Source of the DNA: Chloroflexi bacterium UBA5189
Lineage (GTDB): Bacteria; Chloroflexota; Limnocylindria; Limnocylindrales; CSP1-4
Direction of reading: 5' to 3'
Length of the DNA stretch: 64,000 nt
NCBI GenBank assembly: GCA_002413045.1
Contig: DHWF01000026.1
Location: forward strand, 115,511 to 179,510
Positions 33,255 to 44,146 of this stretch are shown here, piece by piece. A model generated the notes under the pieces. It did no database searches. It saw nothing but the letters and a program-made list of their open reading frames with translations, and was not told the DNA's origin. Within the stretch, counting starts at the first letter, position 1, and the number at the start of each line of letters is the position of its first letter. The position numbers and the translations under genes are program-made.

Positions 33255-33293
33255 CGTCCTGACGCATCTGTTCGCATTCCACCTGGAGAAACC

Positions 33294-33734
33294 ATGACAG
33301 TCGAGAACACCCAACGCACCGTCTCCACCACGGGGCTCGCCGGCCCCACGGACGGCCAGATCCAGACCGCGGCACCAGTCAGCGTCGCCCGCGAAACGGT
33401 CCGCACGGACAGCCGCGTCACCACGTCCAGCCCAGCCGGCCCGGAGCTCGGCAGGCGCATCGTCGTCCTCGTTTTCGGGCTCATCCAGCTGGTCATCGGG
33501 GCGCGCTTCGTGCTCCTGCTCCTCGATGCCCGCGAGGCGAACGGCCTCGTGTCGGGGATCCTCAACCTCAGCCAGCTCTTCGTCGGACCGTTCGAGGGCA
33601 TCCTCCGATCGGACGCGCTGCATGCTGGCGGCTCGACTTTCGACATCGCCGCGCTCGTCGCGCTCGTCGGCTGGACGATCCTCGAGGTCGTCGTGATCAA
33701 GGCCATCGCGATCTTCCAGCGCGAGCCGGTCTGA
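33294..33734 (+). CDS. YggT-like membrane protein, complete copy
   Basis: 146 residues: a Thr/Ser-rich hydrophilic N-terminus of about 50 residues, then two hydrophobic helices (RRIVVLVFGLIQLVIGARFVL and FDIAALVALVGWTILEVVVI) separated by LLLLDAREANGLVSGILN and SQLFVGPFEGIL. Closely related to the partial gene at 1-322. The two-helix arrangement with a short polar loop resembles half of a YggT protein. GGAG precedes the ATG. Role unknown; membrane location clear from sequence. Confidence 0.8.
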   Translation: MTVENTQRTVSTTGLAGPTDGQIQTAAPVSVARETVRTDSRVTTSSPAGPELGRRIVVLVFGLIQLVIGARFVLLLLDAREANGLVSGILNLSQLFVGPFEGILRSDALHAGGSTFDIAALVALVGWTILEVVVIKAIAIFQREPV

Positions 33735-33809
33735 CCCACCGGGTCAGCAAGCGTCAATGCAGCGCACGGCGATCGATCGCCGGCGACACACGGAAGGGAC
33801 TAGCTTCAA

Positions 33810-34082
33810 ATGGGTTTCATCGCATGGATCATCGTCGGCGCCATCGCCGGCTTCCTCGCCAACATGGTCATGGGCTCGCGTGAGGGCCTCCTGATGATGG
33901 TCGTCCTCGGCATCGTCGGCGGCCTCGTCGGCGGTTTCATCGCCACGAGCGTCTTCAAGATCGGCTCGGTCAACGGCATCAACATCGAGAGCATCGTGAT
34001 CGCGACCCTTGGCGCGATCCTCGTTGTCTTCGTCGTCAACGCCCTCCGAGGTGGTAACCGCCTCGGGCGCAGCGCGAGCTAG
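33810..34082 (+). CDS. GlsB/YeaQ/YmgE-family stress membrane protein, copy 2
   Basis: 90 residues, three hydrophobic helices with the family's Gly-rich pattern (FIAWIIVGAIAGFLANMVMG, VLGIVGGLVGGFIATSVF, IVIATLGAILVVFVVNALRG). Paralogue of 4606-4887, from which it differs mainly in the loops. GGAAGGGA lies about 8 bases before the ATG. It is the last gene of the small membrane set, followed by the long hairpin at 34123-34167. Confidence 0.9.
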   Translation: MGFIAWIIVGAIAGFLANMVMGSREGLLMMVVLGIVGGLVGGFIATSVFKIGSVNGINIESIVIATLGAILVVFVVNALRGGNRLGRSAS

Positions 34083-34122
34083 ATCGGGAGCGTCCGACCT
34101 GCGGGCGGCCGCTCCTCAGAAC

Positions 34123-34167
34123 AACGCCGGATCCGGTGCTGCAGCGCGCAGCGCCCGGTCCGGCGTT
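34123..34167 (+). terminator. Long hairpin terminator after glsB-like copy 2
   Basis: AACGCCGGA at 34123-34131 pairs with TCCGGCGTT at 34159-34167. The stem continues inside (CCGG/CCGG, then GCTGC/GCAGC) with a one-base bulge, about 18 bp in all, then TCGATT. It separates the stress genes from the DUF1028 gene. Confidence 0.65.
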
Positions 34168-34224
34168 TCGATTCCGGGACGCCGTCGCTTCGTGTGCGCG
34201 GCCGACGGCGTACCCTCGGCGCCA

Positions 34225-35181
34225 ATGACGTATTCGATCGTCGCGCTCGATCCGGCGACCGGCGACCTCGGCGTCGCCGTCCAGTCCAAGTTCCTGGCTG
34301 TCGGCGCCGTGGTGCCGTGGGCGCAGGCCGGGGTCGGGGCGGTCGCCACGCAGTCGTTCGCCAACGTGACGTTCGGTCCGGGCGGCCTCGCGCGACTGGC
34401 GAGCGGGATGTCCGCGGCACAGGTGCTGGAGCGCCTCGTGAGCGCGGATCCGTTGCGGAGCCAGCGCCAGGTCGGCATCGTCGACGCGCATGGCGGCTCG
34501 GCAACGCACACGGGCGGCGGGTGCTTCGCGTGGGCCGGCGGCCTCACCGGTCCCGGGTTCGCGGCCCAGGGCAACATCCTCGCGCAGGCGTCCGTGGTGG
34601 ACGGTCTCGCCGACACGCTCCTCGCCGGCGGGCGCCCGTTCCCCGAGCTGCTCGTCGCGTGCCTCGCCGCGGCCGACGCGCAGGGTGGCGACCGTCGCGG
34701 GCGCGAGTCGGCGTCGCTCCTCGTCGTCCGTGCGAACGCGGGCTACGGCGGCGCGAACGACCGCTGGATCGACCTGCGGGTCGATCACGACGACGATCCG
34801 ATCGGCCAGCTCGGCGGCCTCCTGGACCTCCAGCGCCTGTACCTGGACCGACCGACGCCGGAGGAGCTTGCTCCGCTCGACGAAGGCCTGGCCACGGAGA
34901 TCCGCTCGCTGCTCTCGAAGGTCGGCGCGGAGCCCGGCGGCCGGTTCGGCAACGTCTACGCGCCGATGTTCCCGGACCAGGTTGCCGAGGCGGGCCCGGA
35001 AGCGAGCGAGCGCCCGATGACCGGCACGCCGACGGCGCTGCCGTCGAACTGGGACTCGACCTGGCAGGGCGCGCTCGAGGACTGGATGGGCGTCGAGAAC
35101 CTCGAGGAGCGCACCACCGCGCCAGGCTGGATCGACCCGCGTGTCCTGGCCGTGCTCCGCTCGAAGGCCGCCGCCGTCTAG
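34225..35181 (+). CDS. DUF1028-family protein
   Basis: 318 residues. The N-terminal 220 residues are DUF1028, an Ntn-hydrolase-like fold: YSIVALDPATGDLGVAVQSK, VGAVVPWAQAGVGAVATQS, GCFAWAGGLTG, AQGNILA and ADAQGGDRRG. The C-terminal region (DRPTPEELAPLDEG onward) is the peptidoglycan-binding-like extension often seen in the family. The biochemical role is not established. ATG at 34225 follows TACCCT by 8 bases (short-leader pattern); the open frame runs upstream to 34009 over the terminator and is not used. Confidence 0.87.
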   Translation: MTYSIVALDPATGDLGVAVQSKFLAVGAVVPWAQAGVGAVATQSFANVTFGPGGLARLASGMSAAQVLERLVSADPLRSQRQVGIVDAHGGSATHTGGGCFAWAGGLTGPGFAAQGNILAQASVVDGLADTLLAGGRPFPELLVACLAAADAQGGDRRGRESASLLVVRANAGYGGANDRWIDLRVDHDDDPIGQLGGLLDLQRLYLDRPTPEELAPLDEGLATEIRSLLSKVGAEPGGRFGNVYAPMFPDQVAEAGPEASERPMTGTPTALPSNWDSTWQGALEDWMGVENLEERTTAPGWIDPRVLAVLRSKAAAV

Positions 35182-35238
35182 GTACCGCGACGATCGGTGG
35201 ATCGTCGATTTCGTGCGGTCGGGCAGAATGCGCCGGAC

Positions 35239-36687
35239 ATGGATGCTGCTGCCGCGCCCCGGACGCTCGTCGACAAGATCTGGGACGACCACGTGGTCGC
35301 CCAGGCGAAGGACGCGCCGAGCGTCCTTGCCGTTGACCTGCACCTCGTCCACGAGGTCACGAGCCCGCAGGCATTCACCGGACTGCGCCGGCGCGGATTG
35401 CCGGTTCGGCATCCCGAGCGGACGGTCGCGACGGCGGACCACTCGGTACCGACCACGCCGCGCAACCTGCCCATCCTCGACGCAATGGCCGCGGCCCAGG
35501 TCGACCAGCTCACCGCAAACTGCGCCGAGTTCGGCATCCCGCTCCACGGCCTCGGGTCGCCGAGCCAGGGCATCGTCCACGTCATCGGGCCGCAGCTCGG
35601 GCTCACCCAGCCGGGCATGACCATCGTCTGCGGCGACTCGCACACGAGCACGCACGGTGCGTTCGGCGCGCTCGCATTCGGCATCGGGACGAGCGAGGTC
35701 GAGATGGTCCTCGCGACGCAGTGCCTGCTCCAGCGCCGGCCGAAGACCTACGAGGTCCGGGTCGACGGACGGCTCGCGCCCGGCGTCAGCGCGAAGGACG
35801 TGATCCTGAACCTGCTGTCCCGCATCGGCGTGGCCGGCGGAACGGGCCACGTGTTCGAGTACCGCGGGTCGGCGATCGAGGCGCTTTCGATGGAGCAGCG
35901 CATGACGATCTGCAACATGTCGATCGAGGGCGGCGCCCGCGCCGGCCTGATCGCGCCGGACGAGACGACGTTCTCCTACCTCGCCGGCCGCACGCACGCA
36001 CCGACGGGCGCCGCGTGGGACGCGGCCGTGGAGCGGTGGCGCACGCTCCCGACCGACGACGGCGCGACGTTCGACAAGACGATCTCGATCGACGCCACCG
36101 CCCTCGAGCCGATGATCACGTACGGCACGAACCCCGGCATGGGCCTCCCGATCTCTGCCAACGTCCCGGATCCGGAGGCCACCGCGGACGGGCCGGGCCG
36201 ACGTGCGATCGAGCAGGCGCTCGGCTACATGGACCTGCGGCCGGGCGAGCCGATCCTCGGCCAGAAGGTCGACGTGGTGTTCGTGGGCTCGTGCACGAAC
36301 GGCCGGATCAGCGACCTTCGGCTCGCGGCGGCCGCGCTCGACGGGCGCAAGGTCGCCGCCGGCGTGCGGATGCTCGTCGTGCCCGGCTCCGACGAGGTCA
36401 AGCGCGAGGCGGAGCGGGAGGGGCTCGACGCCATCTTCCGCGCCGCGGGAGCGGACTGGCGCGAGGCCGGCTGCTCGATGTGCATCGCGATGAACGGTGA
36501 CCAGCTGACGCCCGGCCAGTACGCGGTGAGCACGTCGAATCGGAACTTCGAGGGTCGCCAGGGCAAGGGCGGCCGCACGTTCCTCGCGTCGCCGCTGACG
36601 GCGGTTGCCTCCGCAATCGCCGGCGTGATCGCCGACCCGCGCCGCCTGCCGGGCATCGAGGCGCTCGGCGCCGTGGGCGGCCGCTGA
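35239..36687 (+). CDS. leuC: 3-isopropylmalate dehydratase large subunit
   Basis: Aconitase-family enzyme that with LeuD isomerises 2- to 3-isopropylmalate, and citramalate in the CimA route. 482 residues, usual length about 470. Conserved [20 protein letters not shown], the [4Fe-4S] ligands in [13 protein letters not shown] and [10 protein letters not shown], and the substrate loop [23 protein letters not shown] at 35239 is preferred to the ATG at 35197: it fits the conserved N-terminus and lies 9 bases after CAGAAT. leuD follows after 20 bases. Confidence 0.94.
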   Translation: MDAAAAPRTLVDKIWDDHVVAQAKDAPSVLAVDLHLVHEVTSPQAFTGLRRRGLPVRHPERTVATADHSVPTTPRNLPILDAMAAAQVDQLTANCAEFGIPLHGLGSPSQGIVHVIGPQLGLTQPGMTIVCGDSHTSTHGAFGALAFGIGTSEVEMVLATQCLLQRRPKTYEVRVDGRLAPGVSAKDVILNLLSRIGVAGGTGHVFEYRGSAIEALSMEQRMTICNMSIEGGARAGLIAPDETTFSYLAGRTHAPTGAAWDAAVERWRTLPTDDGATFDKTISIDATALEPMITYGTNPGMGLPISANVPDPEATADGPGRRAIEQALGYMDLRPGEPILGQKVDVVFVGSCTNGRISDLRLAAAALDGRKVAAGVRMLVVPGSDEVKREAEREGLDAIFRAAGADWREAGCSMCIAMNGDQLTPGQYAVSTSNRNFEGRQGKGGRTFLASPLTAVASAIAGVIADPRRLPGIEALGAVGGR

Positions 36688-36707
36688 TGCGCGCGAGTCG
36701 CTGAGCG

Positions 36708-37328
36708 ATGGCCGAACCGTATTCGAGCTTCTCGAGCCGGGTCATCCCGCTGCCCGCCGAGAACGTCGACACCGACCAGATCGTGCCGGCGCGCTTCCTG
36801 AAGGTCACCGACAAGGCGGGCCTCGGGGACGCGCTCTTCCGTGACTGGCGGTTCGAGGCGGACGGGTCCCTCAAGAATCCCGCGTTCGTGCTCGACAAGC
36901 CGGAAATGGCCGGCCGCCAGATCCTCCTCGCCGGCGACAACTTCGGCTGCGGCTCGTCGCGCGAGCACGCGCCGTGGGCGCTCGTGGCCTGGGGCGTCCG
37001 CGCGGTGATCACCACGAGCTGCGCCGACATCTTCCGTGGCAACGCCCTCAAGAACGGCCTGCTGCCGATCAACGTCTCACCGGAGCGGCTCACCCAGCTC
37101 TTCGAGATGAGCGCGGCCGATCCCGACATCGAGCTCACCATCGATCTCGAGTCGCAGGTCGTCCACCTGCCGGGCGACGAGGACCTCCCGTTCGACGTCG
37201 ACCCGTTCGCGAAGCTGATGCTCCTGCGCGGCACCGACGAGCTCGGCTACCTGCTCGGAAAGGCCGACGCGATCGACGCGTGGGAGGCCGCCCGCCCGGC
37301 GAGAGTCGACACGCGCATCGGAACCTGA
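36708..37328 (+). CDS. leuD: 3-isopropylmalate dehydratase small subunit
   Basis: 206 residues with the swivel-domain motifs VIPLPAENVDTDQIVPARFLK, GDNFGCGSSREHAPWAL and ADIFRGNALKNGLLP. Partner of LeuC, directly downstream. The N-terminal VDTDQIIP-type loop and the GCGSSREHA loop contact substrate. The combination leuC-leuD is separated from the leuA-leuB-cimA operon by about 3 kb and lies on the opposite strand. Confidence 0.95.
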   Translation: MAEPYSSFSSRVIPLPAENVDTDQIVPARFLKVTDKAGLGDALFRDWRFEADGSLKNPAFVLDKPEMAGRQILLAGDNFGCGSSREHAPWALVAWGVRAVITTSCADIFRGNALKNGLLPINVSPERLTQLFEMSAADPDIELTIDLESQVVHLPGDEDLPFDVDPFAKLMLLRGTDELGYLLGKADAIDAWEAARPARVDTRIGT

Positions 37329-37524
37329 GCCGAGAGGTTGCCCAGCTGACGGCCACCCAGGTCCACCTCGACCCGCTGGCATCGGGCGCCTGGGCGATCT
37401 CGGCACACGGTGATGCCCCGGCGATCACGCTCGACGTTCCGTGAGCATTCGCATGCAAGCCGCGTTTGAGGTGGCGTCGGGCGGCTGACACGCCCTCCCG
37501 CCGGCGCTGTGTCAGGATCGGGCG

Positions 37525-38700
37525 GTGAATCCGATGGACCTGATCGCGATCGCGCTGATCGTGATCGCGGTCATCCTCGGCGTCCGATCGGGGGCGTTGC
37601 CGCAGCTGTGTGGCCTGACCGGCGCCGCGATCGCGGCGCTCGTCGGGCTGGCGATCCTGCCGGCCGCGATCCCGCTCCTCGACGGCATCCCGCCGGCGAT
37701 CCGCGCGATCGTCGTGCTGTCGGTCCTGCTCGGGCTGGTCGGGCTCGGCGAGGCGCTCGGCGCGACCGGTGGACGGGCGATGTCGAAGGCGCTCGGCACG
37801 GGCTTCCTCGGGACGCTCGATCAGGTCTCCGGCGCGTTCGTCGGGGTCGCACAGGCCGTGCTCGTGCTGTGGCTCGCCGGCGGGGTCATCGCGTCCGGGC
37901 CGTTTCCAAATCTCAGCCAGCTCGCCCAGCGATCCACCGCGCTCCGGATCGTCGATGCGGTCCTCCCGCCGCCGACGGAGATCGTCCTCGGGCTCGGCCA
38001 GGTCCTCGATGACACTGGACTGCCGAACGTCTTCATCGGGCTCGAGCAGCTGCCGGCGCCGGACATCCAGCTGCCGTCCGACGCCCTCGCGCGCCAGATC
38101 GGCGGGCGAGCGGCCGGCTCGGTGCTGCGCGTCATCGCGGATGGCTGCGACCAGCGAGCGAGCGGCTCGGCGTTCGTGGTCGCCCCCGACTACCTGGTGA
38201 CCAACGCCCATGTCGTCATCGGGGCCGACAGCATCATCGTCCAGACCTCGAACCAGTCGTACACGGCGACGCCCGTCCTCGTGGACCTGGAGCTCGACAT
38301 CGCGGTCCTCCACGCGCCAGGGGTCACGGCGCCGCCGCTCGCCTTCACGAGCTCCGAGCCGGAGCGCGGCTCGCTCGGCGCCACCGTCGGCTACCCGGGC
38401 GGTGGCAACGAGGCGGTCACCGCGGCGACGGTCGCCGCGACGTACTTCGCCAACGGGCTCGACGTCACCGGCGGCGCCCGGGTCACGCGCCGGATCCTCG
38501 AGCTCCGCGCGACGATCATCCCGGGTGACAGCGGCGGCCCGCTGGTCCTCGAGGACGGCACGGTCGGGGGCGTCGTGTTCGCCCAGTCAAAGGTCGATCC
38601 GACGGTCGGCTATGCGCTCGCCCCGAAGCAGGTCCTCGACGAGATCGCGCCGGCGCTTGCCCGCGATCAGGCGGTGTCGACCGGGCCCTGCCTGCACTGA
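37525..38700 (+). CDS. MarP-like membrane serine protease (CvpA plus trypsin domains)
   Basis: 391 residues. Residues 1-170 are a CvpA-type region with four hydrophobic helices (IAIALIVIAVILGVRSGAL, VVLSVLLGLVGLGEALG, FVGVAQAVLVLWLAGGVI). Residues about 195-385 are a chymotrypsin-fold protease with H229 (TNAHVV), D258 (ELDIAVL) and S336 (PGDSGGP). This is the architecture of mycobacterial MarP, a periplasmic protease for acid/oxidative stress and cell wall enzyme processing. Two Cys may bracket the protease domain as the MarP disulfide does. GTG at 37525 lies 6 bases after CAGGAT. Assignment to the MarP type is by architecture. Confidence 0.87.
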   Translation: MNPMDLIAIALIVIAVILGVRSGALPQLCGLTGAAIAALVGLAILPAAIPLLDGIPPAIRAIVVLSVLLGLVGLGEALGATGGRAMSKALGTGFLGTLDQVSGAFVGVAQAVLVLWLAGGVIASGPFPNLSQLAQRSTALRIVDAVLPPPTEIVLGLGQVLDDTGLPNVFIGLEQLPAPDIQLPSDALARQIGGRAAGSVLRVIADGCDQRASGSAFVVAPDYLVTNAHVVIGADSIIVQTSNQSYTATPVLVDLELDIAVLHAPGVTAPPLAFTSSEPERGSLGATVGYPGGGNEAVTAATVAATYFANGLDVTGGARVTRRILELRATIIPGDSGGPLVLEDGTVGGVVFAQSKVDPTVGYALAPKQVLDEIAPALARDQAVSTGPCLH

Positions 38701-38717
38701 TCGCCTAGCATCCGCGG

Positions 38718-40436
38718 GTGACCACCGCCCAGCAGGCCACTGCCGGCCAGGCGCTCGAGGCGCTCTCGGACCGGTTCTGGAACGAGTTCCTCGCCGCCCA
38801 TCCCACCTGGGCCACCGTCATCGGCGACCGCCGGTTCGACGCGGAGCTCGACGACGTCTCGCCCGCGGGCACCGCCCGCAGGATCGCCGCGCTCGAGGCC
38901 ACGCTCGCGGCAGCCACGGCGATTCCCGTCGACGAGCTCGGGCCGATGGAGCGGGTCACGCGCCAGATGCTGCTCGACGAGGCCGGCGGCGAGGCCGCCT
39001 CCCTGCGCACGCGGCTGCACGAATGGACCGTCGACCCGCTCGGCGGCCCCACGACGACCCTCCTCGACCTCGTCGATTACCAGACGATCCGGACGCCGGA
39101 TGACGGCCGGGCGCTCGTCGCGCGCTGGCGGGAGATCGGCCGCCACCTCGACCAGTACGGCGCGAATCTCCGGGAAGCCGCCGCCGACGGGTACGTCGCG
39201 GCAGGGAAGCCGGTCGAGCGGCTGCTCGACGTGCTCGACCACCTCGACGCGACGCCGCTCGAGGACTGGAAGCTCGCCGGGCCGGCAGCGGCCGACCACC
39301 CGGACTGGTCCAGCCAGGATCTCCAGCGGTTCCGCACCGACCTCATCACGGCGGTCCGCGACGTTGCCGCCCCCGGGTTCCACCGGTACGGCGAGACGCT
39401 GCGCCGGCACATCCTGCCGATCGCGCGGCGCGATTCGCGCCCCGGGCTCGTCCACGTGCCCGGCGGCGCGGCAGCCTATCGCGACTGCATCCGCGTCCAT
39501 ACGACCCTCGACCTGGACGCCGAGGCGATCCACGCGACCGGGCTCGCCGAGATCGAGCGCATCGACGGCGAGTTCGTCGAGCTCGGCAGGCGGGTGCTCG
39601 GAACGACCGACCTCCCGTCGACCCTCGCCGCCCTGCGCGACGATCCGACGCTCCGGTTCGAGACCGCCGAGCAGGTGTTTGACACCGCCAAACGCTCGCT
39701 CGCCCGCGCGCAGGCAGCAATCCCCGAGTGGTTCGGGCGGATCCCGGGCGCGGCGTGCGTCGTCGTGCCGGTCCCGGGCCACTCCGAGGTCCACCAGACG
39801 ATCGCGTACTACTCGTGGCCCGCCCTCGACGGCAGCCGCCCAGGCCGCTACTACATCAACCTGTACGCGCCGGAAACGCGGCCGCGCTACGAGGCAGAGG
39901 CGCTCGCCTTCCACGAGTCGGTCCCGGGCCATCACCTCCAGATTGCGGTCGCCCAGGAGCTGCCAGGCTTGCCCGCGTTCCAGCGCGTGCTCGGCTCCAC
40001 CGCGTTCGCCGAGGGCTGGGGCCTGTACACGGAGCGCCTGTCGGACGAGATGGGCCTGTACACGTCGGACATGGATCGCTTCGGCATCCTGTCGTTCGAC
40101 GCCTGGCGCGCCGGCCGGCTCGTGGTCGACACCGGCATGCACGCCCTGGGCTGGACGCGCCAGCAGGCGATCGACTTCCTGCACCGCCACTCCGCGCTCG
40201 CCGACAACAACATCGCCAACGAGGTCGACCGGTACATCGTCTGGCCCGGCCAGGCGCTCGCCTACAAGATCGGGCAGCTGGAGATCCTCGCCCTCCGCTC
40301 GGACGCCCGCCAGCGGCTCGGCACCCGCTTCGACATCAGTGCGTTCCACGACACCGTGCTCGGCGCCGGCGCGATCAGCCTCCCGGCGCTGCGCGATCGC
40401 GTGTCGGCCTGGGTCGCGGAGGCCGTCGCCCGCTAG
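38718..40436 (+). CDS. DUF885-family putative metallopeptidase
   Basis: 572 residues, all-helical. The family's metal-binding signature is present as HESVPGHHLQ (an HExxxGHH variant) near residue 400, followed by the second-site Glu in STAFAEGWGLYTE and the conserved tail PGQALAYKIGQLEI. DUF885 proteins are relatives of M32-like carboxypeptidases and are presumed cytoplasmic peptidases or dipeptidases. No signal peptide. GTG at 38718 is 6 bases after TAGCAT, a likely leaderless start. The convergent small cNMP-binding gene ends 10 bases away. Confidence 0.88.
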   Translation: MTTAQQATAGQALEALSDRFWNEFLAAHPTWATVIGDRRFDAELDDVSPAGTARRIAALEATLAAATAIPVDELGPMERVTRQMLLDEAGGEAASLRTRLHEWTVDPLGGPTTTLLDLVDYQTIRTPDDGRALVARWREIGRHLDQYGANLREAAADGYVAAGKPVERLLDVLDHLDATPLEDWKLAGPAAADHPDWSSQDLQRFRTDLITAVRDVAAPGFHRYGETLRRHILPIARRDSRPGLVHVPGGAAAYRDCIRVHTTLDLDAEAIHATGLAEIERIDGEFVELGRRVLGTTDLPSTLAALRDDPTLRFETAEQVFDTAKRSLARAQAAIPEWFGRIPGAACVVVPVPGHSEVHQTIAYYSWPALDGSRPGRYYINLYAPETRPRYEAEALAFHESVPGHHLQIAVAQELPGLPAFQRVLGSTAFAEGWGLYTERLSDEMGLYTSDMDRFGILSFDAWRAGRLVVDTGMHALGWTRQQAIDFLHRHSALADNNIANEVDRYIVWPGQALAYKIGQLEILALRSDARQRLGTRFDISAFHDTVLGAGAISLPALRDRVSAWVAEAVAR

Positions 40437-40445
40437 CTCCCGCGA

Positions 40446-40847
40446 TCAGTCCGCGGTGCGCGAGCGCCGCTCGACGGCGGCGCGGACCCGCCGGTCCACG
40501 GCCGGTAGCGTCTCCATCAGCCGCTCGAACTCGTGGGCGCGAATCGTGAGGGTCCGCACGTCCGTGACGCACGTCGCGGTCGCAGTTCGCGGCCGCCGGT
40601 CGTACAGCGCGATCTCGCCGAGGTAGCCGCCGGCCGTCATCGACCGGATCGGGCGTTCGCCGCGCTCGATGCGGACGGTGCCCTCGACGATCACGAAGAA
40701 CGCGTCGCCGGGCTCGCCTTCCAGCATCAGGACGTCGCCGGCCTTGAACGCGGCCTCGTGGGCGAGGATCGCCACGACCTGGATGGCGCGGTCGTCGAGG
40801 TCCGCGAAGAGCGGGACGTCCCGAAGCACCGCGACCTTGTCATCCAC
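40446..40847 (-). CDS. Stand-alone cyclic nucleotide-binding domain protein
   Basis: 133 residues that are just a CRP/FNR-type beta-roll (VAVLRDVPLFADLDDRAIQ, FKAGDVLMLEGEPGDAFFVI, and the phosphate-binding cassette region GGYLGEIALYDRRPRTATAT). The Gly-Glu-x-Ala/Leu then Arg-Thr-Ala pattern is what binds the cyclic phosphate. No helix-turn-helix follows, so it is not a CRP-type transcription factor. GTG at 40847 is used: TATGCT ends 6 bases upstream. It may be a sensor subunit, or the detached end of an MFS-cNMP protein like the one at 53797-55587 (see the divergent fragment at 40889-41038). Confidence 0.83.
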   Translation of the reverse strand: MDDKVAVLRDVPLFADLDDRAIQVVAILAHEAAFKAGDVLMLEGEPGDAFFVIVEGTVRIERGERPIRSMTAGGYLGEIALYDRRPRTATATCVTDVRTLTIRAHEFERLMETLPAVDRRVRAAVERRSRTAD

Positions 40848-40888
40848 GGCGAGAGCATACCGGTGCCCCATGCGATCCTTGCCCCTCG

Positions 40889-41038
40889 ATGTCGGCCCTG
40901 ACGCGTCCCATCCGGTCCGTGCTCGGCGCGCTCCGCCAGGCGCTGTCGAACGAGGGCATCCGCCGGCTCGAGCTGTCGTGCGCCCTGGGCGTCGCCGCGG
41001 ATACCGGCCTCCTCGTCGTGCTGCTCGTGGCGGTCTAG
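40889..41038 (+). pseudogene. Possible remnant of an MFS transporter N-terminus
   Basis: A 49-codon frame (ATG 40889, TAG 41036-41038). Its middle, EGIRRLELSCALGVAADTGLLVVLLVAV, resembles the first helix of MFS proteins of the kind that carry a C-terminal cNMP domain. The frame then stops, and a shifted frame reads on through Ala/Arg-rich residues to about 41150. The similarity is from memory of the family and is weak. A small expressed membrane peptide is the alternative. Confidence 0.3.
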
Positions 41039-41163
41039 CTGCGCGACGGCGTCTGGCCCCGCCGCCGCCCTCGTGACCGAGCGGATCGCCGCCGCGAACC
41101 TCAGCCGCGGCGCCGCCCACGTCGCCAGCCCGGTCGCCGACGGCGCCTAAACTGGCAGGCGAG

Positions 41164-42944
<1,781 letters not shown>

Positions 42945-42945
<1 letters not shown>

Positions 42946-43877
42946 TGCTCGAGATCCGGCCGGCAACGTCCGACGAGGACCTCGCCCACCTCGCCCGAAT
43001 CGTGTGCAGGGTCACCCCTGACTTCCCGACGTCCGTGACCGAGATGCGCTGGTCCGACGAGGCGTACCCGGGCGGCCGGCGCTTCCTCGCCTGGCTCGAC
43101 GGCGAACCCGTTGGTACGGGCGGGGTGGGGCGGATGTACATCTACCCGCCCGAATACGAGGGCCTGTGGGGCAGCACGGTCGTGCTTCCCGAATACCGCC
43201 GCCGGGGCGTCGGTGGTGCGATTCTCTCCGCACTCGCCGGCGCCACGCGCGCCGCGGGCAAGACGCTGCTCCTCGGCCGCGTGACGGCGGACCGGCTGGA
43301 CGCGATCGAATTCCTGGAGCACCGCGGCTTTGCCGAATACGAACGCATGAAGGCCGTGCGCCTCGAGCTCGCCGGTCGTGCAGCGGAGTCGATCGACCCG
43401 CCCGCGGGCGTCGTCATCAGCTCGCTGGCGGAGCGCCCGGACCTGGTCGAGGGCGTCTACCGCGTGGCCCAGGAGGCGCTGCCGGACATTCCCGGCGAGG
43501 GCCCTGTGGCACCCGCGACCCTGGCGGAGTTCCGCGTCATCGAGGTCGATCGGCCGTCGATCCCCGCCGGTGGCTTCGCGATCGCCCTCGATGCCGTGAC
43601 GGGAACCGTGATCGGATACGCCAGCCTCCTGGTCCTGGCGGGCCAGTCCAGGGCGGCATGGAACGCGATGACGGCCGTGGCTCGAGCCTGGCGCGGGCGC
43701 GGCGTCGCCTCGGCACTGAAGCGCGCCACGATCGCCTGGGCGACGGCCAACGGCATCGAGGTCCTGGACACTGCGAACGACACGGACAACGCCCCGATGC
43801 GGGCGGTCAACCTGCGCCTCGGCTACTCGCCACTCCCGGACGAGATCTACTACCGCGGCTCGGTGGCGCAGGCGTGA
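42945..43877 (+). CDS. Tandem GNAT acetyltransferase
   Basis: 310 residues with two GNAT folds. The first (about 1-150) has the acetyl-CoA loop VVLPEYRRRGVGGAIL and a clear RxxGxG-type motif. The second (about 155-305) has AVARAWRGRGVASALKRATIAWA and the typical end TANDTDNAPMRAVNLRLGY. Both acetyl-CoA sites look intact. Substrate unknown; tandem GNATs often modify aminoglycosides, thiols or peptides. ATG overlaps the ilvD stop; the 3' end overlaps the next gene by 4 bases. Confidence 0.87.
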
Positions 43878-44146
43878 CGACCGACGGCCCCTCCGAGACT
43901 GACGCGCCGCTCCCGCCGGACCCGGTCGCCTACGATTCCGAGCGAGCGACCCAGGCCCGCGCTCGCGGGCTCGCGGCGCCGTACATCGCGGGCGGCCTCG
44001 ATCCGAACATCGACGAGACGCGGCGACGCGAGCGACGTGACCGGCGCCTGCTGATCGCCATGATCGTGATCATCGTGCTGGCCGGCTTCGTCCTCGGGAT
44101 CATCGCGAACGCGCTCGGCCTGACCGCTCTCACCGGGCCGTCGTGA
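43874..44146 (+). CDS. Small C-terminally anchored membrane protein (90 aa)
   Basis: GTG at 43874 shares GTGA with the GNAT stop, and its own TGA shares bases with the next GTG (44143), so it is translationally coupled on both sides. About 60 polar residues with a motif SERATQARARGLAAPYIAGG precede a charged RRRERRDRR stretch and one membrane helix (LLIAMIVIIVLAGFVLGIIANALG). No known family. Position between acetyltransferase and M20 peptidase suggests an accessory role in the same operon. Confidence 0.78.
   Translation: MTTDGPSETDAPLPPDPVAYDSERATQARARGLAAPYIAGGLDPNIDETRRRERRDRRLLIAMIVIIVLAGFVLGIIANALGLTALTGPS

Noticed and set aside
36974..37444. Open frame overlapping leuD and extending about 115 bases past it
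   Set aside because: The part beyond leuD has no start codon with a ribosome site and no recognisable product; it is probably untranslated spacer.
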